64,000 nucleotides of DNA from Narthecium ossifragum. Lineage: Eukaryota > Streptophyta > Magnoliopsida > Dioscoreales > Nartheciaceae. Made by a program: the position numbers and the translations under genes. Below, piece after piece: positions 12,801-22,829 of the stretch. Each line of letters opens with the position of its first letter. The stretch's first letter is position 1. The DNA is taken from the NCBI GenBank assembly GCA_963920575.1, contig OY986964.1, forward strand, positions 35,950,527-36,014,526, read 5' to 3'. The notes beneath the pieces are model-generated. The model was not told the origin of the DNA and made no database searches. It saw nothing but the letters and a program-made list of their open reading frames with translations.

Positions 12801-15610
12801 AATGGACTACTAACTTTCAAACAATAAGCATAAGTTAAAAGTACATGATTGCTAACATACAGAGTGAAAAAGCAATCTTACCTTGGAAGGAGAATCCAAA
12901 CATTGCATCCACAATAAGATCAAAATCATCTGACAAATTCTGAGGTAGCTCTTCAACTGACAAGAATGGAGTTGCTAATGATTCCAACTAGAAAATATGA
13001 GAGAATGAGAATCCCAGTCCAGGAAGAAAGCATTTGCTCCAAATAATTACAGTGGTCTACCTGTGTAACCAGGCCATTGTAAAGAGTCTTGGGTGTACGT
13101 TTTGGATAACAAACAGAAGGTTTATATCCGAAGTGATGCAGGTGGCGAGCAACAACAAGACCATCACCACCATTATTTCCTGGACCACATATAGCAAGAA
13201 TTCGACTATACTCACTTGATTTGTAAACCTAACCACAAAAATAAGTTCATGAATACTTGTTCAACTCTGACACTGCTTATGTAACAGCAAATGTGAAACT
13301 CCACAATACGTTATGTCGCTTAGTGATTTAAAACTCAACTTACTATCTCTAATCCATAGCCTGATAATCACACAATACATTTAGTAGGCAGAGCTGGACG
13401 TAAATGATTAGTCGAACATATCCACTGATACAGAGAAGAAAAGCATTGGGCTAGTGACTAAAAACCAAATTCGATAACAAAAGGAATACTGTTAAAACGT
13501 AAAAACAGTGAATTTTGAGGATAATTACAAATGGAGGTCTCATTAGTATACGAATACAAGCCACGCTTGTTGTCACCTAGAAGAAACTCATAACCAAAGC
13601 ATCAATAATGAAGCTTTGGTGCACGAAGTAACAAGGTTAATAGTTCTAAGTTGGAAGCTGTCATATATGCATTTTTTGTAAGATTATTTGTCCTAGTTCA
13701 TCCTTTCTTGAGGTTGCTAAGAGCCATCAAGATGGTGCTCCAAAAACGATCTTATTAGAGTATTTGACCTACCCCAAGACACAAATAGTTGCTCTTTCCA
13801 CAGAAGGGCTTAGCAAATTTTGGATGATGGAAGCAATCACTTAGAGATAAATACAGATTTTTTTAGCTCAATACAAGCATTCCTGTTATCAACCTCATGT
13901 AACAACCCAATGAAAAAATATCCTTGGGGAATTTTAGGATTTGAGGAGTTCCTCTAAACATTGTTTTATCTTTAACGATCTAAGTGTATTTTTCCTTATA
14001 ACAAGTCAAAGCAAAACAGATTGTATATGAGAATGGCATCTTCTCCTTTTCAATATGCCCGTATAGCTTTACAATAGCCATTGATTTATACAAGCTTCCT
14101 GTCTCAACACAAAGACAAGTCTTTGCAGCATATGATTCCATATGCCTAACATCTCAACCATAATAAGCACTTATTGTGCAATCTATGCGAGCAGTGTTTT
14201 TCAACCTCCAGTGGTTGTTGCGTACAGAAGTCCAAAACAATATTGACAAAACCTGTTCCTGAATTCTTGTGGATCCCTTCAATTGCAAAACCATAATTTT
14301 GAAGAGAAAAGAAACCCAAATCCTTCACGATAATGACATAAGTTCCACGATTTCAATTTTTCGCTTGCGTCCTTAGCATAGACTACTGAGTCTACTGACT
14401 GTACTCATGTAATAAACAGATGAGACATGAATGCCCTTAAAATGGGCTAATACCATGTACTTTGAAAGGTCAATCATTCGGAGAATGTCCCATCAAAGTA
14501 GGACATATTGATGTCACTTCTGATTAAAAGGTATATAAGTGTCACGCAATGCCAATACTAGTTTATTATAACTTTTCAAGAAGCTTTTAAATGCTCTTTA
14601 ATGCATCTTTTTGAAATGATGTGTGAATGGGTTTATTGTGAACCTATCGTTTTATATGATCTCTCTACTGATCGAGGTAATCATTCATAAAACTAAGGAA
14701 CACTTGTTATCAGTAAAAAAACACATGAAGCGAAAGCAAAATGTATTCAAGCATGCCCATCATATGCATAAAAGCACGTACTTTGCACATATAGATGTGG
14801 CGAGAATCCTATTTCAACGCTGAAGCAAGACAGATCACAGAATTGCCGGGACAAATGCAAGAACCCGAAAATAGTTAACAAGAAGTCCTAATCAATATGG
14901 AACCAAGAAGATTTGGCAAGAAATGCTATTCTACACATGGTAGTCCTGAGATCACACTACAATAAGAAATTCTTTCAAGACTTACGAGGAGTGAGTATAT
15001 AGGCAAATTCAAAAAAGATCAGACGCACGTCCCAAATGATCGTGCTTCTTATATTACGCAATAACGCACTAAAGTCTTTTCCTTTTCCCGGTTTTCTTGT
15101 GAACATAGTACATGGCTTTCTTCCCTCCAATAAAAGGACTTGTAGAAGGAACCAAGTACCTCGGCTATAGACGCGGCCACGCTCAATCCCGCCAACTCCT
15201 GAAACCAAGAAACGGATTCCAATTAGAATTAACTCACAAGAACCCTCTCTTAATTCAAGAAGTGCGCACACCAGGCGCTTGCTCACCATCAACTGGTCGA
15301 CGCTGAAGCCGAGGGGCCCCATGAGCAGCTCGTCGATCTCCGCCGCCTCCCTCTGCGAGAGATAAGAAACGGCTCCGTCCCCCATTTCCCCAGCCGAGGG
15401 ACCAAAGGACGACGACAGCGCCCGCGAGAGTGGAGGTGGTCTTCCGAGAGGAAGCCCCCTCTGCGGAATCCAAAGGCGGCGGTGGGAGAGGGTTGGAGGA
15501 TCCGCAGCGGAGGATGGTAAATAAGATGGGAGGGTGAGAGTGACGAGTTTGGGGAGGAACAGGAGTGATGACGTCATCGGGCGGGTTTTAGCCCGCAAAG
15601 ATGATAACAT
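6858..15610 (-). CDS. PPOX1: Bifunctional NAD(P)HX epimerase / pyridoxine (pyridoxamine) 5'-phosphate oxidase, plastid type
   Basis: A fusion enzyme. The N-terminal YjeF/NNRE domain epimerises damaged hydrated NAD(P)H for repair; the C-terminal FMN-dependent domain oxidises PNP/PMP to pyridoxal 5'-phosphate. Thirteen exons join in phase to 538 aa: 15287-15610, 15160-15198, 13061-13228, 12882-12987, 11713-11879, 11350-11592, 11024-11112, 10857-10907, 10606-10696, 8567-8671, 8404-8474, 7039-7134, 6858-6924. Residues 1-75 are Ser/Pro/Arg-rich, a probable transit peptide. The epimerase domain (about 80-300) has [20 protein letters not shown] and [15 protein letters not shown] linker with [14 protein letters not shown] leads to the oxidase (about 350-538) with [53 protein letters not shown] and the C-terminal RLAP. 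The order and length match the plant family (Arabidopsis 530 aa). In-frame Met codons at 1, 12 and 76 allow alternative targeting. Confidence 0.95.
9246..9534. repeat. Tandem duplication in a PPOX1-type intron
   Basis: About 135 bp are repeated at an offset of 154 bp, from GGAAACCAATGACAGG through ATTGTTCGCGAGTGCAAACC. The two copies are nearly identical, so the duplication is young. They sit in the intron between exons 9 and 10 and carry no splice site used in the model. Confidence 0.85.
10035..10250. repeat. Degenerate dispersed repeat rich in GTGCC / GGCAC
   Basis: GTGCCAGTGGCATG, CTGTGCCAATATATGC, CACGTGCTGG and ATGTGCCGACAGGCACGG recur with variation. Similar blocks lie in introns of the WD40/TPR gene (31320-31700 and 37180-37390) and of the ELL-like gene (48285-48500). 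It looks like old copies of one non-autonomous family. No coding potential or ends were resolved. Confidence 0.4.
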
Positions 15611-15758
15611 TCTTGTATTCCCCCCAATTGCTCCGCCGCCTTAAAATTATGCTCTATTCTTCTTTATTTCCGCATTTTTTATTTTTTGAAAACACTAATT
15701 GCGAATATAACCTTGCAAGATCGATTATTAAGTATCATATGCTTCTAAGTTTGTCTTA
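15611..15758 (-). promoter_or_regulatory. Presumed promoter / 5' UTR of the PPOX1-type gene
   Basis: The short interval between the start codon at 15610 and a MITE at 15759 must hold the 5' UTR and core promoter. I see no convincing TATA box; the minus strand is AT-rich further out and GC-rich near the start. Position is the only evidence. Confidence 0.3.
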
Positions 15759-16089
15759 TTAAGAGTCCGTTTAGATTAAGAATGAGATAATTTTGTATAG
15801 TGTATAAAGTAAAAGTTACGTAAACATTAAGGCCTTGTTTCTTGTCCCCAAACACATTTTTTTATTCCAAATAATCATTACACATTTATTCTCATTTCAT
15901 CTACCACTACGAGTCTATGTTTTTCTTATTTCAAGTAATCATTACTACTTTATTCTCACTTTTCCTAACCTCAAAATCCCTTATTTCAGAATAAACTAAC
16001 CTCATGTCAAACAATGTCTAAAAATAGTCATGTAAGATTATAAATAAATATGATTTATGTATACTTATCATTAATTCAAACGGACCTTA
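15759..16089. mobile_element. Tourist/PIF-Harbinger-like MITE
   Basis: The ends read TTAAGAGTCCGTTTAGATTAA and, reverse-complemented from the right, TTAAGGTCCGTTTGAATTAA. This gives terminal inverted repeats of about 18 bp flanked by a TTA/TAA trinucleotide, as in PIF/Harbinger MITEs. The 330-bp interior is AT-rich and non-coding. It contains a second possible end, TTAAGGCCTTGTTTC near 15827, which suggests nesting. The element sits just upstream of the PPOX1-type gene. Confidence 0.55.
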
Positions 16090-16369
16090 AGTTATTTGAA
16101 TTTGACTTGGTTAATGAGTAGACAGATTGCGTGAAATTTCATATTTATTCTATAAATATTATAATATCTATTTAAAGCATAGATTTTTCAATTTTGTCGG
16201 AATAGATGTGAAATTTCATATATGCACTTGCTAATAATGACCAGGTCAAATTGGAGCACTAAATTTGGGCTCTCAGCCCCACGCTTAGCGTGGGAAGATC
16301 CTGGATTTTGTGAAAGAGTAAATAAGATGCTTTAAGTAAAGTCATATACTCTTCTAGAGTTTAACTGTT

Positions 16370-16553
16370 TAAGTATGGGGTTGGTTCTGTTTTGCGCGAT
16401 ATCTAGGGAGGAGAATATTATTGCTGATGGTATAGCCCGGTCCTATCATTCCTCCGGAGTGTGTTTTATTTGGTAACCGAAGGACGGTCGATCGGCGCTG
16501 GATCATGTTTTATAATCCGCTAGTCGTTTGAGGCTCAACTCATCAAAAAAAAA
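16370..16553 (+). mobile_element. 3' tail of a LINE (RNase H end and poly-A)
   Basis: The plus strand encodes FCAISREENIIADGIARSYH before a stop. This matches the last catalytic segment (REDN..ADxLA) of the RNase H domain found at the end of plant L1-type LINE ORF2. A short 3' region and a 10-A run at about 16544-16553 follow. Only the extreme 3' end is kept, as in a heavily 5'-truncated insertion. Confidence 0.55.
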
Positions 16554-16559
16554 ATATCC

Positions 16560-17087
16560 ATGTTGTGATAAAATTGGCATCATACTTTTATCAGTAGTAG
16601 AGGTGTAGGTATCACGCTATCTATTTAGTAATAACGGAGAGTGAGAACTTTGGCGATGAGTGCTAGCTTTCATGAGTCAAGAAGGAATCTCAACTCCTAG
16701 TGGGCCTTCTATAAAAGATACAAGATCTAGGTCCATCGTTTATCCAGTAATTTGGTTTTCTTGTACCATTTGAGCATTTCACATGATGCAATGTCATCGA
16801 CTGATTGTGGCTTTCACCGTGAATATATGTTATTGATCTATATTTGATTGTTTAATATTGTTGCCAGGCGTGAGAACCATCTCATTAATTGTTTAATTTG
16901 TCATAGACTAATTATGGTTTTCACCATTAGTTTATGTTAGTGATCTCTATTTCATAGATCAGTGTCGTTGTCAAGGTCAAGGGTGAGAACCATCTCACTA
17001 ATTGTTTAATTTTTCGACCTAGAAACTAGGTCGTTAATTATTTATTAATAATTTTAATGTAACATGCTTCTAAAATATAGAATCAAT
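16560..17087. repeat. AT-rich intergenic DNA with an imperfect ~110-bp tandem repeat
   Basis: Between about 16797 and 17015 a unit with GATTGTGGCTTTCACC and GTGAGAACCATCTCA is followed by a diverged copy (AATTATGGTTTTCACC, then GTGAGAACCATCTCA again). No gene is seen in the rest. Confidence 0.5.
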
Positions 17088-17092
17088 CATTG

Positions 17093-18471
17093 TGTTAGAA
17101 CAGAAATTTAACCGTTGATCGGTTAAATAGTCAAAGTCAAAATCCTTTTCACACTTAGATATCAGATGATTATAGTTAAGTTCTACTCTTTCGAACGACG
17201 TTCGAATCAGAGATGTCAAGTTAAATGAAAACCTATATTAGACCTAATTTTATAATTTAATTAAAACTAATTATCAAGATTAAATTAAAATAATCTAAAT
17301 TAACTTACTGAAAACCTTAAACTATCTAAGATTACGAAATTAATAAAAAGAAATATTAAAGATCAACCTAAATTACTAAATCCAAGGAAAACATATTTAA
17401 ATCTATTCATTAACTTAATCTAATCTATGAAATAAAGGCTCCTAATATTAAATTAATCTAAAGAAATACATTTAAAGAAAGTTCTAAGTAACGAATAAGG
17501 AAACAGAATTCTCTAAACCTAGATTATCCATCTAAAATAATAATCTAAACTATTTAAAGTAAGAAATATTAACTAGGAATTAAAGAAACGATACCATTGC
17601 ATTAAAGAAATCAACTTACAGGAACAGAAAACATAATGAAAGCACAAAAGGAAATCCAGACACGCAGGCTCTATGTTTGGTTTGCGAGAGAGAGTATAAG
17701 GTGAAAGAAGTAGATTATTTATACTAGAGCAGTTGGATGACTTCTGCTGAGTACGTTCTCCACGATCTTCCGTCTTTCACTCTTGATTTGCCGCGTGTCC
17801 TATGTTCTCCGATATTTCCTCGTTTCTTCATTATCCTATTTTGGCCGATGACGATTACGTCTGGGCGATAAGCTTCTGGCCGATAACGATTGCATCTGGG
17901 CGATAAGCTTTTGGCCGATAACGATTGCGTCTAGGCGATAAGCTTTCTTGTCGATGACGATTGCGTCTGGGCGATAAGCTTTCTTGTCGATGACGATTGC
18001 GTCTGGGCGATAAGCTTTCTGGCCGATGACGGTTACCTCGGGTTGATGGGCTTGTGTATGTAACGTCATTTTCTTTGATTGGTGTTCTCTCTTATTTCAT
18101 TTCTTTATCGTCCAAAACTGACATCTTGCTATCTTTAAATGGACCAAGTTTTTGGTCGATAACCTGTAATTGTTGTTGGTCGATAAACTTCTTGTATAAG
18201 GAAGATCATCGTTCTTAGTCAACAATGTTATCGGTCTTAAATCATCATTGATCTTGATGAATGGTTTCTTTATAAGAAAACAATCATCATTTTCGATTGA
18301 TGATTCTTCTTTTTGGTCGATGGACTTCTCTGAGCGATATTATTCTTAGGGTGATGATCTTATCTTTGAGTTTTTTTTTATATTGTTCAATTTGGATTTG
18401 AAAGTCTGTCGACCATATTTATTATGCTGACATGTTAATCATTGATTGGTTAGCCATTATATTGGCTAACA
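17093..18471 (+). mobile_element. Solo LTR with target-site duplication
   Basis: The 1379-bp element starts TGTTAG and ends CTAACA, a perfect 6-bp terminal inverted repeat of the TG...CA type. It is flanked on both sides by the 5-bp direct repeat CATTG (17088-17092 and 18472-18476). No gag-pol, primer-binding site or second LTR follows, so this is a solo LTR left by recombination between the two LTRs. A TATTTATACTAG motif near 17716 fits an LTR promoter on the plus strand, which sets the likely orientation. A minisatellite lies inside. The superfamily is not determined. Confidence 0.82.
17842..18045. repeat. 36-bp minisatellite inside the solo LTR
   Basis: Five to six units of about 36 bp contain GATGACGATTGCGTCTGGG and CGATAAGCTT. 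Because 36 is a multiple of three, the minus strand reads as an open frame with a 12-aa periodicity (VIDKKAYRPDAI). That frame is a by-product of the repeat. CGAT/GATAA words continue in degraded form to about 18360. Confidence 0.9.
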
Positions 18472-18539
18472 CATTGTCATTCATCGTAAAAAATAAATGA
18501 TAATAAAATTTTTTAGAGATGCATGACATCTCAATCAAA

Positions 18540-18930
18540 GAGACCGTTCCGTGCATAATAGTACTTTAGACTATGGGCTGTAATCGAGCCGAGTGAAGCC
18601 TGGCTTTGGCTTAGTTGGACTCGGGCTTGGGCTCGAGCCTAAAAGCTCAGCTCAGCTCGAGCTAGTAATAAGTAAAATTAGGCTTGAGCTCGACTCGCGA
18701 GTCTCGAATCCGATCTTTCAAGCCTATATAATATATATACATATACTTAATACATATATTATAATATAATTTAATCGGGCTGAGCTTGTGAGATTTCAAG
18801 CTAAGCCCAAGGTTGATCGAGCTCGAGCTTGATAATGAGCTGAGCCAAGCCTTAATCAGGGTTCGAACTCGAGCTCGAGCTCGAGCTTAATCGGGCTCTG
18901 GCCCAAGCTACCCGATTAAAGTCTGGTTCA
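18540..18930. repeat. GAGCTCGAGC-rich dispersed repeat
   Basis: The stretch alternates GGGCTCGAGC, GCTCAGCTC and AGCTCGAGCTCGAGCTCGAG around a (TA)-rich centre at 18725-18775. The left and right parts are partly complementary, so the whole can fold back. This is a common plant repeat type and has no coding capacity. Confidence 0.5.
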
Positions 18931-18935
18931 TTTAG

Positions 18936-19156
18936 GGTGCGTTTGACACCCAGGGATCCCGGCGGATCCGTGGAATCCGCTGGACCAGCGGATCCGTGGA
19001 ATCCGCTGGACCAGCGGATCCGTTGAATCCGCTGGACGCGCGAATCCCATTTTCAAGATCCCGCCGTTTGGATTCCGCGCGGATCCCATTTTCGGCGTCC
19101 GCTCGAAGTGCCGTGGACGGTATCCGCGGGTGTGGATACCAAATCACATACACCAC
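18936..19156. repeat. MITE-like fragment with a 26-bp triplication
   Basis: It starts TAGGGTGCGTTTGACACCC, a typical MITE terminus. GGATCCGTGGAATCCGCTGG with ACCAGC follows three times (about 18962-19040), then reverse-oriented GGATTCC blocks. The related element at 29160-29381 ends in GCCAAACGCGCCCTAA, the matching opposite terminus. The right end here seems lost, perhaps through the hAT insertion that follows. Confidence 0.45.
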
Positions 19157-19164
19157 ATTAGAAG

Positions 19165-20186
19165 CAGGGGTGTACAACTAGGGGTGGCAACAGGGCGGGG
19201 TCCCCCTTCCCCCCCACCCCGACCCCACCCCAATAGTTTCTGCACCCCGACCCCGCCCCGCACATCTGAACCCCGTCCCCACCCCGCTTCAAAATTTTTT
19301 GACACATTGAATATATTATATTTAATAACACGCTAAAGACGTATCATCTTAAAAAGCAATTCAAACAAAACTTGTCTTTATGAAATGATCTAAACATGAA
19401 TTGTATCAATAACAACTTAAAAATATTGTCCAAACATGATTAGGTTAAGACTTTTTAGGAAAACAAATTATAGTGGGGGAATATATCACTATATTAATTA
19501 TTATAAATATCCAATTGGGGCGGGGCGGGATGGGGGTGTCCTTCCCTGACCCCGCCCCGGCCCCGACCCCGATCAGGGTTTTACACACTTCCCCCCAAAC
19601 CCGATTCCGAGCATGTTTAGGGTCCCTCGAACCCGCCCCATTAGGGACGGGGTGGGGCGGGACCCCGTCAGGGCGGGGCAAATTGCCATTCCTATGTACA
19701 ACGGGTTGGTGGGTCACGTCGGACCCAATCCATTAAATTTTTACACCCCATCTTTAACCTGTTTTTTTTATCAACATGTTAACATGTCAATGAGTCAACA
19801 AGTGAATAGATACATGTAACCCATTTACATGTTATTAGCGTATGAATTTACCAAATACTAGACACAAGAAAAATTAAAAATATGCAATCTAATATATTTT
19901 TTCTTAAATCTTAAACTCATAATCCATTAAAAGCACCAAAGTAGACTATCCAAATCCAAAAAATGAAAATTTAAGATACCAAAGTTGATAATCTAATACA
20001 CTTTAATAACTATTATATATGATATTAATATTTTTTAAACACCCAAAACCCAACCCGTTTTTCATCATAACAGGTCGAGTCCAACCCGACCCGTTTTAAG
20101 TACTCAATAACCCACCCGTTAAGTTTCAGATTGGGTGTTTTTGACGGGCCGAAACGGATTCCCTGACCTGTTGTTATACACCCCTA
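19165..20186. mobile_element. Outer hAT-type non-autonomous element (host of a nested insertion)
   Basis: The left end is CAGGGGTGTACAAC; the right end, reverse-complemented, is TAGGGGTGTATAACAAC. The flanks ATTAGAAG (19157-19164) and ATTAAAAG (20187-20194) agree at 7 of 8 bases, as for an aged 8-bp hAT duplication. Inside lie ACGGGTTGGTGGGTC on the left and complementary ACCCACCCGT on the right, a subterminal inverted repeat. Removing the nested element at 19179-19694 leaves about 500 bp. No transposase is encoded. Confidence 0.6.
19179..19694. mobile_element. Inner hAT-type MITE, nested, with perfect 8-bp TSD
   Basis: The ends TAGGGGTGGCAA and (reverse-complemented) TAGGAATGGCAA are inverted repeats. 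The insertion is bracketed by the exact 8-bp duplication TGTACAAC at 19171-19178 and 19695-19702. Subterminal regions are extremely G/C-skewed (GGGGCGGGGCGGG against CCCCGACCCCGCCCC) around an AT-rich core, so the single strand can form a long stem. Open frames in it reflect this skew only. Confidence 0.82.
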
Positions 20187-20507
20187 ATTAAAAGTTAGAA
20201 AATGTACCATAATGGCCCCCACTAGACACGAGGCAACTCAAATGTGGGCCCTTCACGCATAAAGGTATACCACCCAACTTACCTAACGACTGTTGCTTCC
20301 CTGTCTTACCTTAGTCCCATGCTGGCATGCTGCCTTTAGAGGCACTCATGTGAGTCGTCATGTCACCCACCCCCAACATCCTCGGCCTAGTATGAGTTGT
20401 GTGGGTCTGCCAGTTGTTTGCCTTTTCTCATCATCGTCATCACAACTGGCCATAAACAAAATCCCCCGTTTTTTTCTCTATTTCATTCGTACAAATATGC
20501 ACATGAT
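20187..20507. other. Short intergenic interval
   Basis: No gene or repeat is recognised between the hAT-type element and the poly-T that marks the LINE 3' end. Confidence 0.4.
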
Positions 20508-21590
20508 TTTTTTTTTTTGATTAATTGAGCCCAAAAGGCTAAGGTACCCAGTTAAGAGTGAAGAGCAAAATCACCATAGAGGGTGAGAGTCTGCAAACTC
20601 TAAATGGAGTCTGGAGAGCGTCATGCGCCAGTCGATCAGTATACATGTTATCTTCACGGGGGATGTAGGAGACATGAAAATCGACGAAGTTGCGCCCAAG
20701 CCACCATATGGCCTGCACAGTATCCCTGCTTTCCACTGTCAGAGGCATCATGCCCTCAATCATCCGAGTAGCATAAAGCGAGTCACTTTCTATGAGAATT
20801 TGCTTGATACCACGTCGCTGCGCAATGCTAGCCGCAAGATGGATGCCCCGGAGCTCCGCAAGTAGAATTGAGCTAGTAGCTAGTGAGGAGCTCTCAGTTC
20901 ATAGAAGAAAATCGTCGTCGCCAATGCATGCAACCCTGATGCCAGCCGTGCCCGTACGCATGTGAAAGGAAGCATCGGTTTGGAGTCTGAGGCCTGTAGC
21001 TTCCATTGGAGCCGGCCTTGTCTTGTGAAGGTTGGCGATATTAATGTATTCTTTGGATTGCCACCTGACTAGGCACGCCAGCTCACAGGCAGCTAGACCA
21101 GCCTCCTCTGCAACTACTTTGCATCGCTCCTTCCAGATCCACCAGGCACCATAGACAAGCAGGGACTTCGCACATACTCCTTCCGCTGCTTTCTGGGGTT
21201 GACACAACAGATGTAGGAATCGGTCCATGGTTAAGCCACATCCATCACCAGCGCCCGCAGGAAGCACTTCACCCCAAACCTCCCGCGCATAACCACTGTC
21301 AAACAACAGGTGCTCCAGAGTCTCATCCGCAAGGCAGCAGCGAGGGCATAAGCGCTCAGAGGAGAGGCAGAGGTTCCAAAGTGAAACTCTAGTTGGTAAC
21401 TTCCCATGGAGAAGCTTCCAGAGAAACAGCCTTACCCTTGGGCCGGCGGGGGCCTTCCAGGCGCTTCTCCAAAGGTGCAGGTGATCTCCATTGTCATGCG
21501 CATTCTCCAGGAAGTCGAGCATGCGATAGGCAGAGGCAGAGGAGATTTCCCATCAATTTAATCAAGACCCTCTCGCTATAAACCATTGCA
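20508..21590 (-). pseudogene. 5'-truncated LINE: zinc-binding RT tail and RNase H
   Basis: The minus strand, with one in-frame TGA at 20899-20901, reads as the C-terminal end of a plant L1-type ORF2. First comes the RT-associated zinc-binding domain (WKAPAGPRVRLFLWKLLHGK, then LCPRCCLADETLEHLLFDS with C-x2-C and H). Next is an RNase H domain with its acidic set: TDAS before the stop; AELRG, ESDS and REDNMYTDRLA after it. The reverse transcriptase itself is missing, as in a normal 5'-truncated insertion. A 12-T run at about 20508-20519 is the poly-A tail on the minus strand. One nonsense change and an otherwise open frame suggest a rather young copy. Confidence 0.85.
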
Positions 21591-22086
21591 TAAGATCTTA
21601 CCAGTATGATACTGGTCTTTGCCTACGGTCTTTGGCATTCAAATGCTAAATATATGAATTATTAGATGAGATTTATATAGATCATAAAAATCATATCTTT
21701 TAAATAAATAAATAATTAAAACTTAATAAGCAAATATAAGTGAATAAGAGAGGGTAGCAGCTATAAAGGTAGGCTTGCTTTCACCTGTATTCATTCACCA
21801 TTTTCCATGCACCCCTCCCTCATAAATGACTTGTTGGTAGTTGGAAGTCATGGATCCACTTTTACATGTATATATATATATAGCTGTGTGATGCTGTTCA
21901 CCCCTTACATACTTTTCCATGGTGTTCACACCGTACGTATATCAATAATATTATTTTTTTATTCCACATATAAATAAGATAAGATATATATCCGTGCTTA
22001 AGTTTTGTACATGTAAAAGTGACTCAAAAGGCAAAATATATTATTATTACATATATATCGTATATGTGGGCTCTGAAAACTATGAG
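21591..22086. other. AT-rich 3' flank of the zinc-finger gene
   Basis: No gene is seen. The part next to 22087 is presumably the 3' UTR of the minus-strand zinc-finger gene. Confidence 0.4.
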
Positions 22087-22658
22087 CTAGCTTGAGACCT
22101 CTTCCAGTAGTTTATACCTCCTCACCTTTCCTCTAAACGCCTGCCTGGATCTCCCTAAGGCCGGAGACAACTCCGATTTCACTGGGTCGATCACGTCCGA
22201 TGCCGAGTGATTCAGTGGCCTCTGCTTCTTGATCGGCTTGTTCAGATGCGTCGGAAAAGCCCCTCTTTGGAGCTTCACACCCTCCGCGCCACCGCCACCA
22301 TTGGCAGTGCTGTTAGATGAGGAAGGGAGAGGCTGGCTCTGCTCACCGGCGAGAGGATGCTTCCCTCCCTCCTCTCTTAAACACCAGTTGCATGCCTTAT
22401 AGGATTCGGCTTTGGGGTAGAGATCGCTGCAGTACCTGCAGGTATAACAAAATTATGAAGGAGTTAAATTAAAGGCCATAATTATTAGAATTAAACAGAC
22501 CATGATGCCCATGGATATCCGGATGCGTACTTGTGTTGAGATCTAAAAAGGCAAACTTTGCACCGGAAGAGCTCCCGCGGCAGCCCGTGATCGCCGCACA
22601 TGCAGCAGACCACCGGGGGCGGGGACGGCGAGGGTGTCCCTGCTCCCTTGCTTCCCAT
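22087..22658 (-). CDS. Small PHD-like/Cys-rich zinc-finger protein
   Basis: Two exons, 22531-22658 and 22087-22435, join in phase to 158 aa. Exon 1 ends in an AA|GTACGC donor and exon 2 starts after CCTGCAG. Residues about 18-56 hold a Cys/His cluster: VCCMCGDHGLP, LFRCKVCLFRSQHKYCSDLY and ACNWC. The spacing fits the plant family of short RING/FYVE/PHD-superfamily proteins that carry CxxC, CxxC, HxxC and CxxC. The C-terminal half is basic and Ser-rich (KPIKKQRPLN, a possible nuclear signal) and ends KVRRYKLLEEVSS. Function is unknown; chromatin or protein binding would be a guess. The second exon alone looks like an open frame starting at an internal Met, which hides the zinc finger. Confidence 0.85.
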
Positions 22659-22701
22659 CTCATCTCAGGGAGAAAGGAGTACTACTAGATAGAGATGAAT
22701 C

Positions 22702-22829
<128 letters not shown>

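Noticed and set aside
17836..18069. Repeat array that could be taken for a CRISPR or a repeat protein
   Set aside because: Units follow each other directly with no unique spacers, in a plant genome, inside a solo LTR.
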